From contig JAGWBL010000047.1 in the NCBI GenBank assembly GCA_021295935.1, forward strand, positions 577 through 7,771: a stretch of 7,195 nt of DNA. The letters run 5' to 3'. The DNA is from Pseudomonadales bacterium (GTDB lineage: Bacteria > Pseudomonadota > Gammaproteobacteria > Pseudomonadales > Azotimanducaceae). Positions 1 through 6,426 of the stretch are shown piece by piece. Under the pieces are notes generated by a model, which had not been told where the DNA came from, did not search any database, and saw nothing but the letters and a program-made list of their open reading frames with translations. Both the position numbers and the translations under genes were made by a program. Every line of letters starts with the position of its first letter. Within the stretch, counting starts at the first letter, position 1.

Positions 1-1449
1 GGCTACGAGACGATCATGGTCAATTGCAATCCGGAGACCGTCTCGACGGACTACGACACTTCGGATCGCCTGTACTTCGAACCGGTCACTCTGGAAGACG
101 TGCTGGAGATCGTGCACGTCGAGAGCCCCCACGGCGTGATCGTCCAGTTCGGCGGACAGACGCCGCTCAAGTTGGTGGAGGAGCTGGAACGACTGGGCGT
201 GCCAATCCTCGGCTCCGGTGCGGAAACCATCGACCGGGCGGAGGATCGGGACCGGTTTCAGGCAGCGATTTCCTCACTGGGACTGCAGCAGCCCGCCAAT
301 CGCACCGTTTCGACACTAGCGGAAGGCATTGCCGCGGCCGAGGAGATCGGGTACCCGCTGATGGTTCGCCCGTCCTACGTTCTCGGAGGTCGGGCAATGG
401 AAGTCGTGTTCGACGAGCACGACCTTTCGCTCTATTTCGAACATGCGTTCCGGGTCTCCGATTCGGGGCCGATCCTGCTGGACGCGTTCCTGGACCAAGC
501 CGTGGAGGTGGACGTCGACGCCGTTTCAGACGGCAAGAACGTATTGATCGGCGCAATCATGCAGCACATCGAGCAGGCCGGGGTGCACTCGGGCGACTCC
601 GCTTGCTCTTTGCCTCCCTTCAGTCTAAACGCCGATGTCCAGGATCTCATTCGGTCGCAAGTCAAGGACATCGCTCTCGAGTTGGGAGTGATAGGCCTGA
701 TGAACGTGCAACTCGCCATCCAAGACAACTCCATCTACGTGCTGGAAGTCACTCCCCGCGCATCGCGGACCGTGCCATTCGTGTCCAAGTGCATCGGAGT
801 TTCGCTTGCCAAGGTCGCGGCGCGGTGCATGGCTGGAACTTCGCTGGAATCTCAGGGCGTCACCGGTGAGATCGTGCCGCGCTACGTTTGCGTCAAGGAT
901 CCGGTGTTCCCGTTCAGCAGGTTTCCGGGCGTGGATCCGATTCTGGGCCCCGAAATGAAGTCCACCGGCGAGGTGATGGGAGTCGGCGATTCGTTTCCAG
1001 GGGCGTTCGCCAAGGCCACCTTGGCGTCGGGGGACGTGCTTCCCCAAGGGGGTCTGGCCCTTGTAAGCGTGAAGGAGGCGGACCGGCCTTTCCTTCCGAG
1101 GCTGGGTCAATCGCTCGTTAGACTCGGATTCTCAATCGTCGCCACGCGGGGCACCGCGGCTGTGCTGGAGGAAGCGGGAATCGAATCGGAAGTGGTCAAC
1201 AAGGTGACGGAAGGCAGGCCGGACATCACGGACCTGATGAAGAACCGCACGGTGGACCTGATCATCAACACCACCGAAGGGAGGCAGTCCATCAAGGATT
1301 CTGCGGTGATCCGGAGACTTGCATTAAAGTATCGGGTGAGCTACAGCACCACGCTGGCAGGAGGCGAGGCCCTCTGCATGGCGATAAGCCACGGCGTGTC
1401 CGATCGCGTGCGTCGGCTCCAGGACTTGCATCACGAGCTCGTGCAGTGA
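1..1449 (+). CDS. carB: carbamoyl phosphate synthetase large subunit (3' part, start outside window)
   Basis: CarB makes carbamoyl phosphate from bicarbonate, glutamine-derived ammonia and two ATP, with the CarA glutaminase, for pyrimidine and arginine synthesis in the cytoplasm. The frame is open from base 1 (GYETIMVNCNPE), so the gene is cut by the window edge; the 482 visible codons match roughly residues 593 to the end of the ~1073-residue E. coli protein. Visible parts are the second (carbamoyl phosphate) ATP-grasp half with RPSYVLGGRAME, HIEQAGVHSGDSACSLP and PRASRTVPFVSK, then the C-terminal allosteric domain with ATRGT, VNKV, EGRPDI and IINTTEGR. Residues matching the UMP/IMP-binding Thr974, Thr977, Lys993 and Thr1017 are kept; Lys954 is Arg. 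An oddity is EVTPR instead of EVNPR (codon 751-753), which replaces a Mg ligand. The TGA stop overlaps greA. Identification is very secure; residue numbering is from recalled E. coli sequence. Confidence 0.97.
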   Translation, partial: GYETIMVNCNPETVSTDYDTSDRLYFEPVTLEDVLEIVHVESPHGVIVQFGGQTPLKLVEELERLGVPILGSGAETIDRAEDRDRFQAAISSLGLQQPANRTVSTLAEGIAAAEEIGYPLMVRPSYVLGGRAMEVVFDEHDLSLYFEHAFRVSDSGPILLDAFLDQAVEVDVDAVSDGKNVLIGAIMQHIEQAGVHSGDSACSLPPFSLNADVQDLIRSQVKDIALELGVIGLMNVQLAIQDNSIYVLEVTPRASRTVPFVSKCIGVSLAKVAARCMAGTSLESQGVTGEIVPRYVCVKDPVFPFSRFPGVDPILGPEMKSTGEVMGVGDSFPGAFAKATLASGDVLPQGGLALVSVKEADRPFLPRLGQSLVRLGFSIVATRGTAAVLEEAGIESEVVNKVTEGRPDITDLMKNRTVDLIINTTEGRQSIKDSAVIRRLALKYRVSYSTTLAGGEALCMAISHGVSDRVRRLQDLHHELVQ

Positions 1450-1934
1450 AGACACCCATGACTGTGGAAGGCGCCGAGTCGCTTCGTGCAGAACTGACCC
1501 GTCTCATGACCAAGGAGCGGCCGGCCCTTTCCAAGGCTGTGGGAGAAGCCGCATCTCATGGCGACCTGACCGAGAATGCGGACTATCAAGCCGCGCGGCA
1601 CAATCAGGGGCTCGTCGAGGCACGCATCCGACACCTGCAAGCCAAGTTGGTCACCGCTGAGATCATTGACGTATCGAAGTTGCAACCCACCGGCACGGTC
1701 GTGTTCGGAGCGACCGTGACGCTGCTCAACCAGCAGGACGGCGGCACCCTGACGACCTACAGGATTGTGGGAGAGGACGAAGCCGATGTAGGCAAGGGAA
1801 CGCTCTCCCTGAAGGCGCCGCTTGCTAGAGCCTTGATCGGGCAGAAGGAAGGTGCTGAAGTGCACGTGGAGACTCCTGCTGGCGACAGGCTCTACACCAT
1901 AGACTCGATCCGGCTCACTGGCCCAGCGGAGTAG
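1446..1934 (+). CDS. greA: transcription elongation factor GreA
   Basis: GreA enters the secondary channel of backtracked RNA polymerase and stimulates cleavage of the extruded RNA 3' end, freeing arrested complexes. The 162-residue product has the usual two parts: an N-terminal coiled coil (about 1-78) whose tip carries HGDLTENADY, with the two catalytic acidic residues at D40 and E43, and a C-terminal FKBP-like domain with VVFGATVTLLN, YRIVGEDEAD and ARALIGQKEGAEV. Family length is about 158. I chose GTG at 1446, giving a GTGA overlap with the carB stop and an N-terminus (KTPMT) that lines up with E. coli MQAIPMT. ATG at 1458 is the alternative, and neither has a strong Shine-Dalgarno sequence. 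The overlap implies co-transcription and translational coupling with carB, the common gammaproteobacterial arrangement. Confidence 0.95.
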   Translation: MKTPMTVEGAESLRAELTRLMTKERPALSKAVGEAASHGDLTENADYQAARHNQGLVEARIRHLQAKLVTAEIIDVSKLQPTGTVVFGATVTLLNQQDGGTLTTYRIVGEDEADVGKGTLSLKAPLARALIGQKEGAEVHVETPAGDRLYTIDSIRLTGPAE

Positions 1935-2004
1935 CGAGACTCGAAACGGGCAGGCAGCGCGCTCAATTGGTCTGCATGCTCCTGCGAGGTGTTCGGACGC
2001 CAGG

Positions 2005-2031
2005 CGCGTGCTACGGACAATCCGGTACGCG
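2005..2031 (+). other. stem-loop in greA-ftsH spacer
   Basis: CGCGTGC (2005-2011) pairs with GTACGCG (2025-2031) through one G-T pair. After a two-base bulge (TA), CGG (2014-2016) pairs with CCG (2022-2024) around an ACAAT loop. This is the strongest single hairpin in the spacer. No T-tract follows, so it is not a standard intrinsic terminator. Its role is unknown. Confidence 0.45.
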
Positions 2032-2113
2032 TGGTGCATGCGCGGGCATCCATCCCGGTTGGTTCTCGCGACTGGATGGACTACAGGTTCATCTTGTAAA
2101 GGAGCGAAGGGCG

Positions 2114-2230
2114 GTGCATTCGGGGCTGTTCCCCAGGTCCGTCTCGGGTTCCTGCACTTCGGCAAGTGTTGGAACACCTTGGATTCCCGGGCACAAGGGA
2201 CGATCGCTCCCTACGTGTAAACTAATTTGA
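2114..2230 (+). CDS. doubtful 38-codon small ORF upstream of ftsH
   Basis: A GTG at 2114 is preceded at a 9-base distance by AAAGGAG (2098-2104), the best Shine-Dalgarno match I noticed in the window, better than those of the real genes. The frame runs 38 codons to TGA at 2228-2230, ending 39 bases before ftsH. The product, which begins VHSGLFPRSVSG and is rich in Ser, Gly and Pro, matches no family I know and has no signal peptide or membrane segment. The same frame is open further upstream to 1967. It could be a leader peptide for ftsH, but a chance ORF in a structured spacer is more likely; the GTG falls inside one of the inverted repeats. Confidence 0.12.
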   Translation: MHSGLFPRSVSGSCTSASVGTPWIPGHKGRSLPTCKLI

Positions 2231-2269
2231 CAATGACTGCGTTCATCTAGGGCCGATTCTGTGAGTGGC

Positions 2270-4174
2270 ATGGCGAAGAACTTGATCCTCTGGATCCTTA
2301 TCGCGGCGGTGCTGATCCTGATCGCCAACAACTTTCTCGGCGCTCCTTCCGCCCCGGAGATCAGCTACACCCGGTTCATAGAAGAGGTCGAACGTGACCG
2401 GGTGAACTCCGTGCAGCTGGATCGGAAGAAGATCCTGGGCGAATTCAAGGACGGCAGCAGGTTCGAAGTGGTGGTGCTGCCGTTAGCGGACGAGCAGTTG
2501 CTTGAAGATCTTCTGAAGCGCGGTGTTGACGTCCGAGGCAAGGAGGAGGAGGGGAACGGCTTGTTCTACCAGCTGTTCGTGGCCGCCGTGCCCATCCTCA
2601 TAGTGATCGCCGTGTTCATGCTTCTCATGAGACAGATGCAGGGCATGGGCGGACGCGGGGGCCCGATGGTCTTTCTCAAGAGCCGCGCACGCCTGCTCAA
2701 CGAGGAACAGACACCAACCACCTTTGCCGACGTAGCTGGTGTCGACGAGGCCAAGGACGACGTTCTGCAGCTTGTGGAATTTCTTCGGGATGTCCAGAAG
2801 TTCCAGAGACTTGGCGGTCGCATACCTCGAGGCACATTGCTGGTCGGCGCGCCGGGAACCGGCAAGACATTGCTCGCCAAGGCCATTGCTGGCGAAGCGA
2901 ACGTTCCGTTCTTTTCCATCTCCGGCTCGGACTTCGTGGAGATGTTCGTCGGAGTCGGCGCGTCCCGGGTACGGGACATGTTCGAGCAGGCCAAGAAGGC
3001 CGCTCCGTGCATCGTGTTCATCGACGAGATCGATGCCGTCGGCAGGCACCGTGGGGCAGGTCTGGGCAACGGGCACGACGAGCGCGAACAGACGCTGAAC
3101 CAGCTGCTCGTGGAAATGGATGGTTTCGAGGCAAACGACGGTGTCATCGTAGTAGCCGCCACCAACCGGCCAGACGTGCTTGATCCGGCGCTGAAGCGCC
3201 CGGGACGGTTTGACCGACAGGTCGTGGTGCCGCTTCCGGACATTCGCGGGCGTGAACAGATCCTGAACGTGCACATGCGTCGTGTGCCGCTGGCTGACGA
3301 CGTGGACGCCTCCATCATCGCAAGGGGGACCCCCGGGTTCACGGGCGCCGATCTGGAGAGCGTGGTCAACGAAGCCGCTCTGCTGGCCGCGCGCGCGGGC
3401 AAGCGATTGGTGTCGATGTCCGAGTTCGAAATGGCGAAGGACAAGACCATGATGGGCGCGGAGCGCAAGTCGATGGTGATGTCGGAATCCGAAAAGCGGA
3501 ACACCGCGTTCCACGAGGCGGGCCATGCCATCGTGGGCTTCCTGGTGCCGGATCACGACCGGCTGTACAAGATCACGGTCGTGCCTCGCGGCCGCTCGCT
3601 GGGCGTGACGATGTTCCTGCCGGAAGAGGACACGTACAGCATGTCCAAGCGGGCCATCCACTCAAAGATCTGCACGATGTTCGGCGGGCGAATCGCCGAA
3701 GAGATGATAAATGGCCCCGAAGGGGTCACGACTGGCGCTTCCAATGACATCGAGAAGGCGACGATGATGGCGAGGAACATGGTCACCAAGTGGGGCCTTT
3801 CCGAGCGCATGGGGCCCATCACCTACGAAGAAGACGACGGCGAGGTGTTCCTGGGACTGTCTGCCGCCACTCGAACCCGCTCCGTCTCCGCGGCCACGGC
3901 GAGGGAGATCGAGGAGGAGATTCGCAAGATCATCGAGGATTGTTACGAGACTGCCAGAAAGATCCTCAAGGAGAACGAGGACAAGCTCCACGTGATGGCA
4001 AAGGCGCTCATCGAGTACGAGACGCTGATGCCGGAGCAGGTTGAAGACATCATGGCGGGCGGAAGTCCGCGCGCTCCTGCTCCTCCGACGACTCGCGCAA
4101 GTCGCACGTCTGATGCGGAGCCCGCCTCTGCCTCGGGTTCGGATCCCATAGTGAAGCCTGCAGAGGAAACCTGA
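2270..4174 (+). CDS. ftsH: ATP-dependent zinc metalloprotease FtsH
   Basis: FtsH is a hexameric inner-membrane AAA+ protease that extracts and degrades misfolded membrane proteins and regulators (in E. coli sigma-32 and LpxC). From ATG 2270 the product has 634 residues: TM1 at about 4-22, a periplasmic domain about 25-100, TM2 about 101-121, AAA+ domain about 150-400, then protease. Seen: Walker A GAPGTGKT (193-200, with Ala where GPPGTGKT is usual), pore loop MFVGVG (225-230), Walker B IVFIDE (248-253), SRH with RPGRF (310-314), zinc site HEAGH (415-419) and third ligand D493 in GASND. The tail after 597 is Ala/Pro/Ser/Thr-rich. I chose ATG 2270 because MAKNLILW matches E. coli and Pseudomonas exactly; GTG 2261 adds three residues and has AGGG eight bases upstream, so it remains possible. 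rlmE, its usual upstream partner, is missing. Confidence 0.97.
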   Translation: MAKNLILWILIAAVLILIANNFLGAPSAPEISYTRFIEEVERDRVNSVQLDRKKILGEFKDGSRFEVVVLPLADEQLLEDLLKRGVDVRGKEEEGNGLFYQLFVAAVPILIVIAVFMLLMRQMQGMGGRGGPMVFLKSRARLLNEEQTPTTFADVAGVDEAKDDVLQLVEFLRDVQKFQRLGGRIPRGTLLVGAPGTGKTLLAKAIAGEANVPFFSISGSDFVEMFVGVGASRVRDMFEQAKKAAPCIVFIDEIDAVGRHRGAGLGNGHDEREQTLNQLLVEMDGFEANDGVIVVAATNRPDVLDPALKRPGRFDRQVVVPLPDIRGREQILNVHMRRVPLADDVDASIIARGTPGFTGADLESVVNEAALLAARAGKRLVSMSEFEMAKDKTMMGAERKSMVMSESEKRNTAFHEAGHAIVGFLVPDHDRLYKITVVPRGRSLGVTMFLPEEDTYSMSKRAIHSKICTMFGGRIAEEMINGPEGVTTGASNDIEKATMMARNMVTKWGLSERMGPITYEEDDGEVFLGLSAATRTRSVSAATAREIEEEIRKIIEDCYETARKILKENEDKLHVMAKALIEYETLMPEQVEDIMAGGSPRAPAPPTTRASRTSDAEPASASGSDPIVKPAEET

Positions 4175-4177
4175 TTG

Positions 4178-4206
4178 CGCCTCCGGCTCAGTTGCGGCCG
4201 GAAGCG
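4178..4206 (+). promoter_or_regulatory. intercistronic stem-loop after ftsH
   Basis: CGC (4178-4180) and TCCGGC (4182-4187) pair with GCCGGA (4197-4202) and GCG (4204-4206) across one C-A mismatch: nine base pairs with a nine-base loop, starting three bases after the ftsH stop. It is followed by AACCCATTG rather than a T-run, so it is not a typical intrinsic terminator. It sits in the 73-base gap before glmM, where relatives carry folP. A 3'-end stabiliser or RNase-resistant boundary between ftsH and glmM is the likeliest role, by inference. Confidence 0.5.
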
Positions 4207-4247
4207 AACCCATTGAACTTCCGCGAGCAGGACGGCAGGCCCAAGAC

Positions 4248-5612
4248 GTGAATCCTCTTCCCGGCGATCGGTTGGAGTATTTCGGCACCGATGGCATACG
4301 CGGCAAGGTCGGCGAGCTCCCCATGACCCCCGGCTTCTGCCTCGACCTTGGGTGGGCAGCAGGGAAGTTCGTAGCCGAGCATTCAGGCAGTTTGGCGATC
4401 ATCGGCAAGGACACCCGGATTTCGGGATATCTGATCGAGTCCGTGCTGGAGGCGGGAATGGTATCCGCCGGCATCAACGTGGGTTTGCTCGGTCCGCAGC
4501 CCACTCCCGCGGTCGCGCATCTCATGGGCGAACTCCACGCAGATCTGGGTCTGGTGATCAGCGCCTCGCACAATCCGTACACGGACAATGGCATCAAGTT
4601 CTTTCTTCGGAACGGCAGCAAGCTCGCCAAGAGCGACGAGGCTCGAATCGAACGCTGGTTGCGCGAGCCGATAGAGATAGTCGAGCCCGGTCGCATCGGC
4701 AAGGCTCAAAGGATTGACGATGCTCAGGATCGCTATGTGGAGTTCTGCAAGAGCACCATGAATCAGGGAGTCAGTCTCGCGGGGCTGAGCGTGGTTGTCG
4801 ACTGCGCCCACGGGGCCGGCTACCGAGTGGCGCCCAGGGTGTTCGAGGAGCTCGGAGCAACGGTGCACACGCTGGCGAACGAGCCCGACGGCCTCAACAT
4901 CAACGTCCGATGCGGGTCAACGGACACGCGGGCATTGCGTGCTTCGGTTGCGTCCCATGCAGCGGACGTGGGCATCGCGCTGGATGGCGATGCGGATCGC
5001 GCGTTGATGGTCGATCGCGAAGGAGATTGCTACGATGGAGATGACATTCTGTTCGTGATCGCGGCATCGAGATTGCGCCAGGGTCGTCTGTCTGGCGGGG
5101 TGGTAGGCACCACGATGTCGAACTCGGGACTGGAACGGGCTCTTGGCGAACTGGACATCCCGTTCGTGCGCAGCGATGTCGGGGATCGCAACGTCAGTCA
5201 ATTGGTGGCGGAGAAGGGATGGCACCTGGGCGGCGAGACGTCAGGGCATGTGCTGTGTCGCGATCATGTAGGCACGGGCGACGGCATCGTGGCTTCGTTG
5301 CAGGTGGTCGGCGAAATGGCGTCGAGCAAGAAGACGTTGCGGGAGCTGACCGCTCGCTTTGTCAAGGTTCCGCAGGTCTTGCTCAACATTCCGGTTGCCA
5401 ATCCACGCGACAGCTTGGGGAACGGTTCGGTGCAGAACGCGATCAAGGAACTGGAGCGTGTGCTGGATGCCGAAGGAAGAGTCTTGGTGCGGCAATCGGG
5501 CACCGAATCGATGGTGAGGGTGATGGTGGAGCATCACGACGCCCATGCCGCCGAGTCGCACGCGACACGGCTGGCGAACACCATCGACGAGGCGAGAGCA
5601 GGCGTCAGTTGA
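4248..5612 (+). CDS. glmM: phosphoglucosamine mutase
   Basis: GlmM converts glucosamine-6-phosphate to glucosamine-1-phosphate, the step before GlmU in UDP-GlcNAc synthesis for peptidoglycan and LPS. The 454-residue product (E. coli 445) has the four-domain alpha-D-phosphohexomutase layout. YFGTDGIRG (11-19) opens domain 1. ISASHNP (104-110) holds the phosphoserine S107. LDGDADR (245-251) gives the Mg-binding Asp246, Asp248 and Asp250. GGETSGH (328-334) is the sugar-specificity loop. RQSGTESMVR (415-424) is the phosphate-binding loop. Two loops differ from the usual family form: GETSGH instead of GE(Q/N)SGH, and SGTES instead of SGTEP. The start is GTG 4248, giving five residues more than E. 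coli before YFGTDG; no clear Shine-Dalgarno sequence is visible. It follows ftsH directly, without the folP that usually intervenes. Activation by autophosphorylation is family knowledge. Confidence 0.95.
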   Translation: MNPLPGDRLEYFGTDGIRGKVGELPMTPGFCLDLGWAAGKFVAEHSGSLAIIGKDTRISGYLIESVLEAGMVSAGINVGLLGPQPTPAVAHLMGELHADLGLVISASHNPYTDNGIKFFLRNGSKLAKSDEARIERWLREPIEIVEPGRIGKAQRIDDAQDRYVEFCKSTMNQGVSLAGLSVVVDCAHGAGYRVAPRVFEELGATVHTLANEPDGLNINVRCGSTDTRALRASVASHAADVGIALDGDADRALMVDREGDCYDGDDILFVIAASRLRQGRLSGGVVGTTMSNSGLERALGELDIPFVRSDVGDRNVSQLVAEKGWHLGGETSGHVLCRDHVGTGDGIVASLQVVGEMASSKKTLRELTARFVKVPQVLLNIPVANPRDSLGNGSVQNAIKELERVLDAEGRVLVRQSGTESMVRVMVEHHDAHAAESHATRLANTIDEARAGVS

Positions 5613-5644
5613 GACCGACGATCGATGCTTGCGGTCGAGACGTC

Positions 5645-5653
5645 TGAGATAAT
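5645..5653 (+). promoter_or_regulatory. candidate extended -10 promoter for tpiA-secG
   Basis: In the 73-base glmM-tpiA gap, TGAGATAAT fits the extended -10 form TGnTATAAT with five of six matches in the hexamer (GATAAT, 5648-5653). There is no good -35 at 16-18 bases upstream (nearest TTGCGG at 5629, spacer 13), which extended -10 promoters tolerate. Transcription would start near 5660, leaving a leader of about 25 bases before the tpiA TTG. This is inferred from sequence only. Confidence 0.4.
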
Positions 5654-5685
5654 TCAGCGTTTCATGGGATTGATTCGGGGTTGCA

Positions 5686-6426
5686 TTGCGCAGTCCGTTC
5701 GTTGCCGCGAACTGGAAGATGAACGGGTCGAGAGCGCTCTGCGACGCCTACGCGCGGACGGATTGGCCGACTGTTGAGGTGGCGGTGTTTCCGCCCGCGC
5801 CGTTTCTTGCCGGGGCCGTGCCGACTTTGCGCACGGCCGGCATTGCGGTGGGAGCTCAGAATGTCGATTGGCGTGCGTGCGGTGCGCTTACCGGAGAGAT
5901 CTCTGCAGGGATGGTCAGGGAAGTGGGGGTGAAGTACGCACTGGCCGGACACTCGGAGCGTCGATCCCTGTTTGGTGAGACGAGCGCGCAGGTTGCGGCG
6001 AAGTGCGAGGCGATATTGAGCACGGGCCTCACGCCAGTGTTGTGCGTGGGCGAGACTGCGCCCGAGCGCGATGCGGGCAGGGCGGAGAGAGCGGTTGCCG
6101 AGCAACTGCAATTCGTTCTGGACAAGGCCGGGGAGAAAGTGTTCGGGGAAGGCCTGATTGCCTACGAACCTGTGTGGGCGATAGGAGTTGGCCGAGCTGC
6201 GACGCCTGGCTTGGCCAATGACATGCACGGTCTCATCCGCGCATGGATTGGCAGGGCGACTTCGATTGATCGCCAATCCGTGAAGATAATTTACGGAGGC
6301 AGCGTCAACTCCGACAACGCCAAGGAATTGATCCGGGAGCCAGACATCGACGGATTCTTGGTGGGGGGCGCTTCTCTGGATGTCCAGGAGTTTGCCCGAA
6401 TCTGCCGGATCGTGAGACCCAATTAG
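5686..6426 (+). CDS. tpiA: triosephosphate isomerase
   Basis: TIM interconverts dihydroxyacetone phosphate and glyceraldehyde-3-phosphate in glycolysis and gluconeogenesis. The 246-residue protein (E. coli 255) carries the whole active site: ANWKMN with Lys11, GHSERR with His89, YEPVWAIG with catalytic Glu161, the flexible lid after it, and the phosphate-binding IIYGGSVN (201-208) and GFLVGGASL (223-231). The lid reads IGVGRAATP, with Val where IGTG is usual. Helix 1 is shorter than in E. coli, which explains most of the length difference. The start must be TTG 5686: an in-frame TGA lies at 5671-5673 and no other start codon falls between it and the conserved N-terminus, which matches E. coli MRHPLVMGNWK. 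GGGG at 5677-5680 is a weak ribosome site. The stop abuts the secG ATG (TAGATG), so the two are surely co-transcribed. Confidence 0.96.
   Translation: MRSPFVAANWKMNGSRALCDAYARTDWPTVEVAVFPPAPFLAGAVPTLRTAGIAVGAQNVDWRACGALTGEISAGMVREVGVKYALAGHSERRSLFGETSAQVAAKCEAILSTGLTPVLCVGETAPERDAGRAERAVAEQLQFVLDKAGEKVFGEGLIAYEPVWAIGVGRAATPGLANDMHGLIRAWIGRATSIDRQSVKIIYGGSVNSDNAKELIREPDIDGFLVGGASLDVQEFARICRIVRPN

Larger units (their letters stand above)
1935..2269 (+). other. 335-base non-coding spacer with several stem-loops
   Basis: No open frame here resembles a known protein. In relatives this place is held by yhbY and rlmE (ftsJ); I find no trace of the RlmE motif DLGAAPGGW or of YhbY in any frame. Inverted repeats visible by eye are: 2005-2031 (10 bp with a two-base bulge), 2049-2055 with 2074-2080 (7 bp perfect, 18-base loop), 2114-2118 with 2153-2157 enclosing GGGG/CCCC at 2122-2134, GTGT/ACAC at 2166-2177, and 2191-2218 (4 plus 5 bp). 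The last 50 bases are AT-richer and contain TTGACA at 2227, but no -10 at the right distance. It could be a structured leader of ftsH, a small RNA, or decayed sequence; the sequence alone does not decide. No T-run follows any of the hairpins, so I do not call a greA terminator. Confidence 0.5.

Noticed and set aside
1935..2099. 55-codon in-frame extension of greA past its TAG stop, as possible readthrough
   Set aside because: GreA ends at its normal family length and the extension matches nothing; an open run of this size is not rare in GC-rich DNA.
1431..2177. 248-codon open frame on the minus strand across greA and the spacer
   Set aside because: It overlaps conserved greA, and its translation is Arg/Pro/His-rich with no recognisable motif; it is a shadow of GC-rich coding.
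2227..2232. Perfect TTGACA upstream of ftsH as a -35 box
   Set aside because: At 16-18 bases downstream the sequence is AGGGCCGA-like with no -10 match; I found no sigma-32 type pair either.
2483..3661. 392-codon open frame on the minus strand inside ftsH
   Set aside because: It is antisense to the AAA+ domain, where every FtsH motif is intact; its composition is that of a reverse-frame shadow.
5613..5636. GACCG/CGGTC inverted repeat after glmM as a terminator
   Set aside because: The stem is only five base pairs with a 14-base loop, and no T-run follows.
5664..5777. ATG at 5664 starting a 37-codon ORF that overlaps the tpiA start in another frame
   Set aside because: There is no ribosome site before the ATG, no recognisable product, and tpiA is intact in its own frame.
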